From: Nitrospira sp. CG24E
GTDB taxonomy: Bacteria > Nitrospirota > Nitrospiria > Nitrospirales > Nitrospiraceae
Reading direction: 5' to 3'
Assembly (NCBI GenBank): GCA_002869895.2
Contig: NEWP02000021.1
Coordinates: 91,491 to 155,490, forward strand
Length of the DNA stretch: 64,000 nucleotides
The translations under genes and the position numbers were made by a program. Below are positions 19,018-27,324 of this stretch, piece after piece. The notes beneath the pieces are model-generated. The model was not told where the DNA came from. It saw only the letters and a program-made list of their open reading frames with translations, and searched no databases. How positions within the stretch are numbered: position 1 is the stretch's first letter; every line of letters starts with the position of its first letter.

Positions 19018-20652
19018 TTGCGAGTATTTCTCGTCCACGTCCGTGATCCGCAGTTTTACGCGCTCCCTGCTAAAACCCGCGCAAAAAACGGTCGTATTAG
19101 AGTCATGGGTTTCCCGCCCATCGGCATCATGTCACTCTCGGCGGTTCTGAAGCAGGCAGGCCACGAATGTGTGATGTTTGATCAGGCGAACCCCGATACG
19201 CCGAACGAGGTCATCCTCGATGAAATCAACCGGCAGCAGCCGACCCTGGTCGGCCTCAGTTTTCTCAGCACCACGAGCTATCCCTACGCGAAGATCTTGG
19301 CCCGTCAGATTCGCGCTGCCAACACGACGGTCAAACTGGCTTTCGGGGGCGTCTTCGCAAGTTTGAACGCCGCGCTTGTCAAACTGCAGTGTCCTGAAGT
19401 GGATTTTGTCTGTCGTGGAGACGGTGAGCAGTTGCTCCTCGATCTGCTCGAACGGATTGAGGATCCAGCCGGCGTCGCCGGGCTGACCTGGGCGAAAGAC
19501 GGTCAGGTTGTGCAGAACTCCGGACGGCCGATGGAGCGCCATCTCGATCAGTGGCCCTTCCCCGATCGCGAAGGTCTGCCGCTCGACTTCGTTGAATCGA
19601 TGCCGCTGGATGTTCCGGCAGTGCTCTCGATGGAACGGTTCACGACGATGCAGACCTCACGAGGCTGCCCATGGCCCTGCGTGTTCTGCGACATCCCGAT
19701 CTTCAACGAAGGCAAATGGCGCGCGCGGACTGCCCAGCATGTAGTGAACGAACTCAAGTACCTCGAAGAATGCGGCTATGGGTCCGTCTATTTCGTGGAC
19801 GATCATTTCTTGCTCCAGCCCAAGCGGATCGAGGCGATTTGCCAGGGCGTGATGGATGCGAAGCTTACAATCCAATGGGGCATCGAAGGGCGTGTAGACT
19901 CAGTCGCCCAGCATCTGTTTCCCGCGATGGCCAAGGCCCATTGCCGGACGGTCATGTTCGGGATCGAAAGCGGGAGTCAGAAGATTCTCGACCGGCTTAA
20001 GAAAGAACAGACGTTGGAAGAAGTGGCGACAGCGGTCAAGAATGCCAAACAGGCCGGTATCGAGATCGTCCACGGGTTCTTTACCGTGGGCAACCCGGAT
20101 GAAACGGTCGAAGATATGAACGCCACGTTCGACTTGGCCTCCAAGTTGCCGCTCGATACCTTCGGCTTCAATCGACTCTGTGTCTATCGGGGAACCCCGC
20201 TCTGGCAGGAATATGTGAAGCGCGGATTGGTCAGCGAAACGACAGACTGGTACAAGTATTTTAAGTGTTCAACGATCGATCCGACCTGCTTGCCGGGTGA
20301 AGTGATCAATGAGGTCCGTCGTCAGGGACTCAAGCGGTTGTTTATCTATAAGCTCCTGCATTATCCCGTCCAGACATTTCGGTTGCTGCGGCGGTTTCTC
20401 CGTTTCATGCCGGCGCGGGATGTGGCCTACCTCATTATCAAGCCGTTCCTGGGCCAGAAGACAGGAGCCACGAAGGCCGAAGTGCTGTCCCGTGCTGTCG
20501 AACATGCCGATATGAAGGACGCAGCGGCACAGGTGACCCAGATGACGGACGAGATGTTGCAGGACGTGATGGAAGCTTCCCGCCTGGAGCGGCTACGCAT
20601 TCAACAGGAAGCGGAAGGTTTGCGAGAACTACCAATGGTCCACACCCGCTAG
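19018..20652 (+). CDS. B12-binding radical SAM protein
   Basis: A 544-residue protein starting at TTG 19018 with AAGGAG seven bases upstream. The N-terminal ~140 residues form a cobalamin-binding Rossmann domain (GIMSLSAVLKQAGHECVMFD, then GGVFASLNAALVK). The radical SAM core follows with the 4Fe-4S motif Cys217/Cys221/Cys224 (SRGCPWPCVFC) and VYFVDDHFLLQPKRIEAIC. The C-terminus is a helical DUF4070-like tail. Relatives include BchE and hopanoid enzymes such as HpnJ and HpnP, but many others have unknown substrates. It stands alone, so the substrate cannot be inferred. Confidence 0.85.
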   Translation: MRVFLVHVRDPQFYALPAKTRAKNGRIRVMGFPPIGIMSLSAVLKQAGHECVMFDQANPDTPNEVILDEINRQQPTLVGLSFLSTTSYPYAKILARQIRAANTTVKLAFGGVFASLNAALVKLQCPEVDFVCRGDGEQLLLDLLERIEDPAGVAGLTWAKDGQVVQNSGRPMERHLDQWPFPDREGLPLDFVESMPLDVPAVLSMERFTTMQTSRGCPWPCVFCDIPIFNEGKWRARTAQHVVNELKYLEECGYGSVYFVDDHFLLQPKRIEAICQGVMDAKLTIQWGIEGRVDSVAQHLFPAMAKAHCRTVMFGIESGSQKILDRLKKEQTLEEVATAVKNAKQAGIEIVHGFFTVGNPDETVEDMNATFDLASKLPLDTFGFNRLCVYRGTPLWQEYVKRGLVSETTDWYKYFKCSTIDPTCLPGEVINEVRRQGLKRLFIYKLLHYPVQTFRLLRRFLRFMPARDVAYLIIKPFLGQKTGATKAEVLSRAVEHADMKDAAAQVTQMTDEMLQDVMEASRLERLRIQQEAEGLRELPMVHTR

Positions 20653-20658
20653 CTGAAA

Positions 20659-20737
20659 AACCGTCAAACGTTCCTCGTGAAGCGTATCTCGCAAGCAAGG
20701 AAGGAAGCTCTCTGCTTGCGAACGACGAATGACGGTT
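20659..20737 (+). repeat. Family D intergenic element with outer arms, copy 3
   Basis: Outer arms AACCGTCA (20659) and TGACGGTT (ending 20737) enclose the family word ACGTTCCTCGTGAAGCGTAT and an inner hairpin CGCAAGCA / TGCTTGCG. The shared word matches the element at 5019. It lies between two convergent genes. Confidence 0.65.
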
Positions 20738-20786
20738 ACTTGAGCATCCTGCGAGGCCGCGCTCCTCTTAAGTCGCAATCCCCCTG

Positions 20787-20912
20787 TCAGCTGATCAGGA
20801 AGTAGGCGCCAAAGCCGAAAGCTGCGAATAGAGCGATGCTCAACATTGCTTTCTCATGCCCGCACAGTCCCACCCGCGCTTTGCAGACTGCCAGAGAACA
20901 CATGACCGACAT
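20787..20912 (-). CDS. 41-residue single-pass membrane peptide
   Basis: A short gene with an excellent ribosome site: AAAGGAG seven bases before the ATG at 20912. The peptide starts MSVMCSLAVCKARVGLCGHE and ends in one hydrophobic helix (MLSIALFAAFGFGAYFLIS) that reaches the stop. Three cysteines at positions 5, 10 and 17 precede the helix, together with a His/Glu/Lys cluster (GHEK). It lies in the same direction as, and 135 bases downstream of, the dioxygenase-like gene, so it could be the last gene of that group. No family is recognised. Coding is inferred from the ribosome site and the clean membrane topology. Confidence 0.55.
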   Translation of the reverse strand: MSVMCSLAVCKARVGLCGHEKAMLSIALFAAFGFGAYFLIS

Positions 20913-21047
20913 CGTAGACTCCTTTGGTAATGTCCATGGATGCGCAGGACGATACGCCGCTTAACCAGTAGAGTCAACGGCGCTCATTGTTGCTCCACCA
21001 ATAGCCCGGTTGCTGTTCATGCTTACGAGGGAGTCGATCAGAAAAGC

Positions 21048-22250
21048 CTACTGAACGATGGCTTGTTTCGTCTCGTCCAGATGTTTCTGGAGGTAGGGCA
21101 TGAAGGGTGTGGCGCCCGTTCCCACGGCAGTGGGGTTGCTCTCGTGGGCTTGATGCTGGCGAAAAATATAACTGTCGGCGTAGCCGATGTGGATCTGGCG
21201 GAATTGGGCAAGGAGATCGACGCACCCGCAATAGGCGGTCCAGACATCGGGGTTGCGGGATTTTCGATCGCGCACATAGCCGGAGAGTATGGGGCGGCCC
21301 AAGTGGTCGGTGGTCTTCTCCAGAGCCTGTAGGAATGCTCGGTGGCGCGGAGGCATATAGTCGCGCATCTCCAGCAGATAGACGGTCAGGGGGTCTGGAG
21401 CATGGGCGATTCCAAGCCCGGCGTCGAGACAGGGGACAATTGTGCTTTGCGCGCCGGTTTCACCTCGAAACTGCTGTGGTCGTCCTGCATAAGCGTCCAC
21501 TCCATCATAGGTGAGTCCGTTCGGTAGGGTAGGACTGTTCTTCCAGCCATGGATATAGGGCCGCACGCGGTTGTAGTAGACATAGGGATCACAGCGTTCT
21601 TTCATCCTGAGTAACGTATCGCGCATCGCCGTTTGGGCTGACGCCAAAGATGTGAGTCCCAGCCAGACTTCGTTCTCCTGGTCTGTGGCGGCGCCATTCA
21701 TTGCTCGAAGAAGCCCTGCCAGTCCAGGCCCCGCCTCCCTCTCGATCTGGATGTGAACGACGACAAACCACTCTTCATCCAACCCGCCGAGAAAATTTTG
21801 CAACAGCACAATGTTATCGAGCTGAATTGGTTGCGTCCGGTCGAGCCTTCGCCAGTTGTCGAGCGCATAGGAAGCATACGACAAGACAGGCGGGCGTCCA
21901 AGATGCTGTGCCACTTCATACCAAGGCTTTGCCAATTGCCGGGGTAATTTCGCAACCGGCTGGTCCGGCACCTCCCATACATAGGCATGTCCGGCGAAGG
22001 AAAGGATCCGCATCGCGGCCCGGAAATCTTCCGTGCGCCAGCTTGGAGGGAGAGAGGGGAGCAGGTGGTGCTGTTCATCGATGAACCGCCGGACTGTATG
22101 GGCGCTTAGCAGTTTCGGCAGTTCATACCCAAACTGGTTGAGCGATGGGCAGTCTGGCAGATTTGCACAGGGGTCTTGAGGGAGGAATCCCTGTTCAGCA
22201 GAAATCTCGTAATCGGAGATCGAGAGGGGAACGAAGGCTGTCGATTTCAT
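21048..22250 (-). CDS. Indoleamine 2,3-dioxygenase family haem protein
   Basis: A 400-residue protein; the ATG at 22250 with GGAG six bases before it is preferred to a GTG at 22265. Family signatures are YYNRVRPYIHGWK near residue 226, FRGETGAQSTIVPCLDAGLG near 262, the proximal haem histidine in YMPPRHRAFL (about His303) and GTGATPFMPYL near the end. The family opens the indole ring of tryptophan with O2 to give N-formylkynurenine; bacterial members are poorly characterised and often sluggish on tryptophan. Downstream kynurenine-pathway genes are not present. It lies downstream of the ZorAB/MotAB-like pair in the same direction, after a 254-base gap. Confidence 0.82.
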   Translation of the reverse strand: MKSTAFVPLSISDYEISAEQGFLPQDPCANLPDCPSLNQFGYELPKLLSAHTVRRFIDEQHHLLPSLPPSWRTEDFRAAMRILSFAGHAYVWEVPDQPVAKLPRQLAKPWYEVAQHLGRPPVLSYASYALDNWRRLDRTQPIQLDNIVLLQNFLGGLDEEWFVVVHIQIEREAGPGLAGLLRAMNGAATDQENEVWLGLTSLASAQTAMRDTLLRMKERCDPYVYYNRVRPYIHGWKNSPTLPNGLTYDGVDAYAGRPQQFRGETGAQSTIVPCLDAGLGIAHAPDPLTVYLLEMRDYMPPRHRAFLQALEKTTDHLGRPILSGYVRDRKSRNPDVWTAYCGCVDLLAQFRQIHIGYADSYIFRQHQAHESNPTAVGTGATPFMPYLQKHLDETKQAIVQ

Positions 22251-22340
22251 GGGAGACTCCGGCACTCACGACCAAAATATAGCGTTTCACTTTACCACAG
22301 ATGGCAGGACGGTGAAAAAGCCCACCAGCGGTGACGGCAG

Positions 22341-22427
22341 GTTAAGGTTGAGGCGAAGGATGCCAACGGTTTGAGGTACGAGGCTTGAGGCCTCTATCCT
22401 CCAACGCTTCCAGACCTCAACCTACTG
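22341..22427 (+). repeat. Family E palindromic spacer, copy 2
   Basis: GGTTAAGGTTGAGGCG at 22343 faces CTCAACCTA at 22420, with GAGGCTTGAGGCCTC as a further palindrome inside. The GGTTAAGGTTGAGG word is shared with the frdA-sucC gap. Confidence 0.55.
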
Positions 22428-22504
22428 CAGACGGTTCTGCCTTGCCTGGGATAAGGCGCATCTGGGAACGTATCGGTACGAAGAGCAGTCTTGTGGGTGC
22501 CCTG

Positions 22505-23182
22505 TCAGAGGGCTTTGGCGGGCTGTTCAATCCGATCGCGTTGCTCGGCGGAGCGGAGGCGAATCTTGAAGATCACTCGGCGGCTTTTTTCGCGGTTTAC
22601 GATATCAGTCGATTCATAAATCAAGTCTTGCCGTCCGCGCCCGGCTGCCGATGTAATTTCCTGAAAACATTGGTACGAAGCAGGCTCTGTCGCTTGAATG
22701 ACCTCCAGGCCCTTCACCATCACGGCCAACGACCGTTCCTGACTCAATTTCAAATTAAATGCGTCGCTGCCCTGGTCATCCGTGTGTCCTTCGATTGCGA
22801 GAGAGTCGATCTTGCCGCGCAGCGGTCCGCACAGGGCTCCCACATAGAAGGGCAACGCTTCGGCAAGAAACTGCTCTGCGGTCGGCGACAACGTGCTTTT
22901 CCCGGACTCGAAGGTGAGGAGGTTTTCCGGAACCACGATCAAGAGCGCAAGCGGATCGCGAGGATCCGCATCGAGCGAGAGACCCAGCCGCTGAATGTGA
23001 TCGCGGAGCGCCGTCTGCACGTCCTCTTTGTTTTCTTCCAGTTCAGACTGGGCTGCGGAGGAGATTTTGGTGATTTGTGCCGCGAAGAGCAGGATGAATA
23101 CGATCGCGAGTGAAGTCATCAGATCGGTGATGCCGATCGTTGTGTGGGAGGGGCCGGCCTCCTGTGGCGCTGCATACCTCAT
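22505..23182 (-). CDS. MotB/OmpA-like stator protein (ZorB-like)
   Basis: A 225-residue inner-membrane protein whose ATG overlaps the stop of the upstream motor gene (ATGA), so the two are translationally coupled. One N-terminal helix (TDLMTSLAIVFILLFAAQI) carries an aspartate at the position of the proton-conducting Asp of MotB. A periplasmic OmpA-like peptidoglycan-binding domain follows: LLTFESGKSTLSPTAEQFL, then IEGHTDDQGSDAFNLKLSQE. An insert with a CxxxxC-type pair (near VGALCGPL and YQCFQE) lies around the OmpA fold. The pair forms a predicted ion-driven 5:2 motor. No flagellar genes are nearby, which favours ZorB- or ExbD/TolR-type roles over swimming. Confidence 0.75.
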   Translation of the reverse strand: MRYAAPQEAGPSHTTIGITDLMTSLAIVFILLFAAQITKISSAAQSELEENKEDVQTALRDHIQRLGLSLDADPRDPLALLIVVPENLLTFESGKSTLSPTAEQFLAEALPFYVGALCGPLRGKIDSLAIEGHTDDQGSDAFNLKLSQERSLAVMVKGLEVIQATEPASYQCFQEITSAAGRGRQDLIYESTDIVNREKSRRVIFKIRLRSAEQRDRIEQPAKAL

Positions 23183-24408
23183 GCAGTGGGCCGTGGCGCC
23201 GACGCCATCGCTCGTTTTGACCAAAACCGGCGTCCCTCAGGGCGCGCGACGCTGGACGAGGCCCGCTGGTCAGCGAGCGTATCCGTCAGGCGGCTCATGA
23301 GGTCGTCGAGTGTCATTGTTGTCTGACTCCGATGTGCGTGCGCATCCTTCAGAAGCCGCGTGAGATCATGTATCGAGTCATTCAGCTCCTTCATTGGAGC
23401 AATGAATTCCTCACGGAAGACTCGTGGTAGTTCATCCGTCATCCGTTGCCTCGCTGCCTGTTCGTCCTGCTTCCATTGCGTCAAGGATCGAACGGCCGAA
23501 GTCAGTTCGGCAATGGGCAGAGCCAGACTCTCGGTGCGCGATCCCTCATGGAGTTCATGTGGTTCACCGCCTGACACAGGCCTATTTCTGCTCTGTGGCC
23601 CGTGAACCGGCGTGAGTTGCTCCAACATCTGTTCCATAGTTTTTCGAGGAAAAAGTTTGTCCAGGAGATCGAGAAAGGTCTGGTGCCGGTTCATGAGTCG
23701 AAAGACCATCGGCTTTTCGATGAGGGTGAACAGATTGGCGGCAATCAGTCCGACGATGGAAGAGAGAAATTTTCCAGCCAGTCCGTTGATGAGCCCCTGA
23801 ATTCCGACAATCTCGCTTCCATCTGCGTGGAGTCTACTGAGTCCGATGAATAGGGCCAGGAACGTCAACAGTAATCCGGTGCCGGTCACCAAGGAGGGAA
23901 GCTGGCTATAGAATGCCAGGTTCACACGGTGGTTCAGCAGCATGTCTTGCGTGAAAATATCCTCTGCTCGGCGCGTGCTGAAAATGCGCGGTTCAATAAA
24001 CCACGGTGTATGCTCCAGAATCAGGGTCTTGCGGAATTGCATCCAGGGATGCCGAAACATCGGTTCCTTTTGCATGGCTGTCTCGACGGATTGCAAGTCG
24101 TCGCAGTCGATGCGCGCGGCGGCAGACGATGTCTGGTACGTTTGAGGCGTAAATCCCACCAAGGCACGGGTGGTGAATCGTTCACGATCCAGGTCTCCAC
24201 GATCGTTTGCGAGGGCGGTCAGCATCGGGCCTACTCGGTCGAAGGGCCGTCGCGCGCGCGCGACCTCACCGGTCAACCGTATGACCTGCCACACAAAGAA
24301 GAGTATGATTCCGAAAGACCCGAGCCAGCTCAGCATCGGGCTTTGTGGGCCACCGAAGAAGGCTGTATCGCGGCTCAAAAATTCCCACAGATTGGACATG
24401 TCGATCAT
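23179..24408 (-). CDS. MotA/TolQ/ExbB-like proton channel (ZorA-like)
   Basis: A 409-residue protein with three predicted membrane helices: residues about 26-44 (WLGSFGIILFFVWQVIRL), 190-212 (LPSLVTGTGLLLTFLALFIG) and 225-250 (FLSSIVGLIAANLFTLIE). Three helices instead of four and a cytoplasmic tail after residue 270 are features of ZorA, the motor of the Zorya anti-phage system. The tail here is only about 140 residues, helical and charged, much shorter than in E. coli ZorA. No ZorC, ZorD or ZorE gene is nearby, so a defence role is conjecture. It is coupled to the ZorB-like gene downstream. Confidence 0.72.
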   Translation of the reverse strand: MIDMSNLWEFLSRDTAFFGGPQSPMLSWLGSFGIILFFVWQVIRLTGEVARARRPFDRVGPMLTALANDRGDLDRERFTTRALVGFTPQTYQTSSAAARIDCDDLQSVETAMQKEPMFRHPWMQFRKTLILEHTPWFIEPRIFSTRRAEDIFTQDMLLNHRVNLAFYSQLPSLVTGTGLLLTFLALFIGLSRLHADGSEIVGIQGLINGLAGKFLSSIVGLIAANLFTLIEKPMVFRLMNRHQTFLDLLDKLFPRKTMEQMLEQLTPVHGPQSRNRPVSGGEPHELHEGSRTESLALPIAELTSAVRSLTQWKQDEQAARQRMTDELPRVFREEFIAPMKELNDSIHDLTRLLKDAHAHRSQTTMTLDDLMSRLTDTLADQRASSSVARPEGRRFWSKRAMASAPRPTA

Positions 24409-24626
24409 CCTATCCTCAGTTCAGACACGCTGGATCTCGTCGCGGTTCACCATTGGCAAAGCCTTCTCAACTTCCGTGCCTGGTGCTGCAGAGGGGAAAG
24501 CGCTCAAAACGCCAATGATCTACCTGCTCATTGCAATCTATGAGTAGCCGCTCGGCAAAGAATACCCGCCATGTCGGCAGGTTCAGCCTCTCTCTCAGGA
24601 AGTCTGTGTTTGCTTTCTTGTTCAGG

Positions 24627-24672
24627 TATTCCGCGAATAGGCCTCCGGTTTTTTCGAGTCTGTGGCCTTGCA
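24627..24672 (-). repeat. Family B element, fragment
   Basis: Read on the minus strand this contains GCCACAG, then AAAAACCGGAGGCCTATTCG and GGAATACCTGA, matching the section GCCACAG...AAAAACCGGAGGCGTATTCG of the element at 33872-34056. Terminal arms are not recognisable. Confidence 0.55.
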
Positions 24673-24757
24673 TCTATCAGCATCTCCTTCGCCTCGCAAC
24701 GAAGGATTACTTGGACAGGCTCCCAGGATCTTGAACCCACACTGACACGGTTTTCTT

Positions 24758-24903
24758 TTCAGTAGTGTCGGCCATTCATGCCCAAGAAAATTGAGCGATG
24801 GGTAGTACGGCAGGTTGTCGCAGGGGTCTTGAGGGAGGAATCCCTGTGCAGCGGACATCTCGTAAGCGGAGAGCGAGAGGGGAACGAAGGGTGTCGATTT
24901 CAG
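24758..24903 (-). pseudogene. Truncated duplicate of the dioxygenase 5' end
   Basis: The minus strand here repeats the first ~45 codons and leader of the dioxygenase-like gene at 21048-22250. The frame is preserved: SAAQGFLPQDPCDNLPYYPS against SAEQGFLPQDPCANLPDCPS. The start codon is CTG where the intact gene has ATG, and similarity ends after the PTLL/PKLL residues. By eye the DNA is about 85% identical over 125 bases. The motor gene pair lies between the two copies, giving a direct repeat about 2.65 kb apart around it. Confidence 0.8.
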
Positions 24904-25040
24904 GGAAGACTACGGCACACATGACCGTAGCGCCTGTCCGCACTGTACCGCGCCGGGAATGAATCCTGATCGATTCACGGGCTAGAAACTCTGTATAGCG
25001 CTCTGGGCGTTCCCGTGGAATATTCGGGCTGTGGAGAGAA

Positions 25041-26204
25041 TTAGAAGACCGTTTTTCTCACTTCACTTGAGGCGCAGCCTTCTGCCACGGAGCCATAGGC
25101 AGTCACTGCAAAATAATAGGTCGTCCCGCTTCTGAGACCGGAAAATACATAGCTGTTCTTCAAGCCCACATCGATTGCCTGCTGATAGGATTTCGGCGCA
25201 GTCCCATAGTAGACTTTATACCCTCTTACGGAAGAGTCGCTCGCGAAGTCCCACATGAGCCTGACCTGGATTCCATTTGAAGGTGTCACGATTTCTGCGG
25301 ACGTGAGTGGCCCGGTGCTGCCGTGCCCTCCCGCAACCAGCACAGTACCATTCTGCAGCAGTGTGGCGGTGTGGTGGATAGCCCTGACGACAGTCAGGTC
25401 TCCAGTAGAGACCCATTGCCCATTTGCCGGATCATAGAGCTCGGTGGACGTGAGGGGCCCGGTTCCTCCATGTCCCCCTGCTGCCAGCACGGATCCATTC
25501 GGTAGCGGTGTTGTCAGCAGGGTTGCGATATGGCCGGTCCTGGCAACGGTCAGGTCTCCGGTGGGGGTCCATTGCCCCGTTACCGGATCATAGAGCTCGG
25601 CAGACGTGAGGAGCCCGCTGCTTCCGTGCCCTCCTGCGATCAGCACGCGCTCATTTGGCAACAGGGTCGCGGTGTGGCCGGTCCTGGCGATAGCCAAGGC
25701 TCCGGTGGCAGCCCATTGACCCGTTGTCTGGTTATAGAGTTCGGCGGATGTCAGGAGTGGACCGGTGTTCCCGGAGCCTCCCGTAATCAGGACGGTTCCA
25801 TTTGTGAGCAGGGTGGCGGTATGGCCGGTACGGGCGACAGCCAGATTACCGGTGGCGGTCCATTGCCCTGTCGTTGGATTGTAGAGCTCGGTCGAGACGA
25901 GTGACCCACTGGCTCCAGAGCCTCCCGTAACTAACACCATTCCATTTGTCAGTAGTGTGGCGGTATGGCTGGCCCGTGCAGAGTTGAGTGCATCCGTCAG
26001 AGGGGAGCCTCTCACCAGCGGGGGACTACACAGTGAGGCCAGCACCGGATCAGGAGAAGAGCTGGAAGAGCTTCCACCTGAACAGGCCAAGAGGTTGGCG
26101 AGGGTGAAATAGACCAGCGCAACCAGTGTAGCGAACTGTGTCTTCGAGTACGTCCATTCAGGGGTACTGTGACTCCCCTGTTCTTGAATAGATTCTTTTG
26201 CCAT
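25041..26204 (-). CDS. Kelch-repeat lipoprotein with fibronectin III-like end
   Basis: A 387-residue predicted lipoprotein. A hydrophobic segment ends in a lipobox (LANLLAC, Cys about 41), followed by a serine linker. Five kelch-type repeats of about 50 residues fill residues 80-300, each reading like ARTGHTATLLTNGTVLITGG plus ELYxPxTGQW; together they should form most of a beta-propeller. A fibronectin type III-like domain closes the protein (GYKVYYGTAPKSYQQAIDVG, then GTTYYFAVTAYG). The repeats are highly similar at DNA level, suggesting recent expansion. Likely surface or periplasmic binding protein; the ligand is unknown. The start ATG lacks a good ribosome site. Confidence 0.75.
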   Translation of the reverse strand: MAKESIQEQGSHSTPEWTYSKTQFATLVALVYFTLANLLACSGGSSSSSSPDPVLASLCSPPLVRGSPLTDALNSARASHTATLLTNGMVLVTGGSGASGSLVSTELYNPTTGQWTATGNLAVARTGHTATLLTNGTVLITGGSGNTGPLLTSAELYNQTTGQWAATGALAIARTGHTATLLPNERVLIAGGHGSSGLLTSAELYDPVTGQWTPTGDLTVARTGHIATLLTTPLPNGSVLAAGGHGGTGPLTSTELYDPANGQWVSTGDLTVVRAIHHTATLLQNGTVLVAGGHGSTGPLTSAEIVTPSNGIQVRLMWDFASDSSVRGYKVYYGTAPKSYQQAIDVGLKNSYVFSGLRSGTTYYFAVTAYGSVAEGCASSEVRKTVF

Positions 26205-26392
26205 CAGGTAGTAACACTTATGGTGATGTTGTATTAGGCGCTAGAATCGGAGGAAGGACAATTCCACGGAGGAAGAGGATCCCTCCCCTTATGGGGGGCG
26301 CAGGGTACGTCGGAGCAGAAAATGGCGGCGAGATTTCTGAATATTGGATGGTCGAGCCGGCGTCTCCGGATGTATGCAGGCAGGGAGTCAGA

Positions 26393-26842
26393 TTACATGC
26401 TTCGCCAATCGGAGAAAGGCGATGTGCGGCCACGGCCTTCGAGGACGGCCCTGAATCGCTCAAGATCTCCCTGGACGCGCGAAGCCAGCGCTTCCGATGG
26501 ATCGCCGTCATGTCCCACGAAGCCCTGAGGGTCATACTCAACTTGCAGCGTGACTTTTGACCAGTCCTTCGAGAGTTCATGGAATGTCGCGACCCATCCT
26601 TTGATGGCGCCGCTTCGATAGGCCATTGCGACACGCTGGCGCTCCGTCTGCTCTGTCACCTCCGCATCCCACTCTGGATCCTGACCCGCGATCGTTGCCT
26701 TCCAACGATACCGTTTAGCGCCCAGCCACGTGACTTCTTTCACACCCTGCATGAACTTGGGATATTCATCAAAGCTGGTCCATTGATTGTACGCGACATA
26801 CTGCGGCACGCCGACTTCAATGGATTTTTCAATGGTCGCCAT
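26393..26842 (-). CDS. SRPBCC-family (polyketide cyclase/coenzyme Q-binding-like) protein
   Basis: A 149-residue soluble protein with AGGAGG before the ATG at 26842. The START/SRPBCC fold is indicated by the N-terminal strand and helix (SIEVGVPQYVAYNQWTSFDE), the FMQGVKEVTWLG segment and the long C-terminal helix (GDPSEALASRVQGDLERFRA). Members bind hydrophobic ligands in a central cavity; some help quinone biosynthesis and others are stress-induced. The ligand is unknown. It is a lone gene between the kelch lipoprotein and a long non-coding gap. Confidence 0.75.
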   Translation of the reverse strand: MATIEKSIEVGVPQYVAYNQWTSFDEYPKFMQGVKEVTWLGAKRYRWKATIAGQDPEWDAEVTEQTERQRVAMAYRSGAIKGWVATFHELSKDWSKVTLQVEYDPQGFVGHDGDPSEALASRVQGDLERFRAVLEGRGRTSPFSDWRSM

Positions 26843-27324
26843 GGTTTCCTCCTAGACGCAATTTTCGGTGAGCCGGCCACCCCATGGGCGGTCTTCTCAT
26901 CGCACGGCATAAACTATCACCACCGCTCCTGGGGCTCAATACCAGTTTGCAGCGTCTGCAACAGCAGACCTACTCAGTCGCTCTGGCCTTCCCCATCGTA
27001 GACAGGAAATTCAGAATGACCCTGTTTCTTCCTCATGTCGCCTGCGGTGCGCCATGTGGCCGTCCCTCGTTATCACTGCGAGCGCAGGGTAAAGAGGAAA
27101 CGAATGGAATCGGGCGATTCATGTCCGTTGATATCAGTTGAGATCGGGTCAGGACTGCTGGCGACGACCCCTGTTCTGTTTGAACCTCAGTCGATGCAGA
27201 AATTTGAAGGTTTGCTACATTTGTAAAACTCAGCTGCGAATCAGACCAAGATCGTCAAGGCTGAGAGTAAGAACGACAGGATCTCCGGGGGCGCTCCCGT
27301 AACCTATAAAAAAGGAACTGTGAT
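26843..27324. other. Gene-free gap
   Basis: A 482-base gap with a family C hairpin at 27001-27032 and no supported gene. The rest is low in coding signal on both strands. Confidence 0.5.
27001..27032 (+). repeat. Family C hairpin repeat, copy 4
   Basis: GACAGGAAATTCAGAATGAC followed by CCTGTTTCTTCC: arms CAGGAAA and TGTTTCTTC-like around the conserved TTCAGAATGACCC loop. Confidence 0.6.

Larger units (their letters stand above)
24409..25040. other. Gene-free gap with two remnants
   Basis: This 632-base gap has no intact gene. It contains a fragment of a family B element (24627-24672) and a decayed copy of the dioxygenase 5' end (24758-24903). A 68-codon open frame at 24467-24673 on the minus strand is not supported, because it begins within the family B fragment. 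Confidence 0.6.

Noticed and set aside
21048-24408. Calling a complete Zorya defence system
   Set aside because: Only ZorA- and ZorB-like genes are visible; no ZorC, ZorD, ZorE or other known effector is present nearby, and the ZorA tail is short.
24467-24673. 68-codon frame upstream of the ZorA-like gene
   Set aside because: The first 16 codons are a family B fragment and no ribosome site precedes the start; kept only as part of the gap description.
25300-25990. Regularly spaced DNA repeats suggesting a CRISPR array
   Set aside because: The repeats are about 150 bases apart, in frame and translate to kelch motifs, so they are protein repeats.
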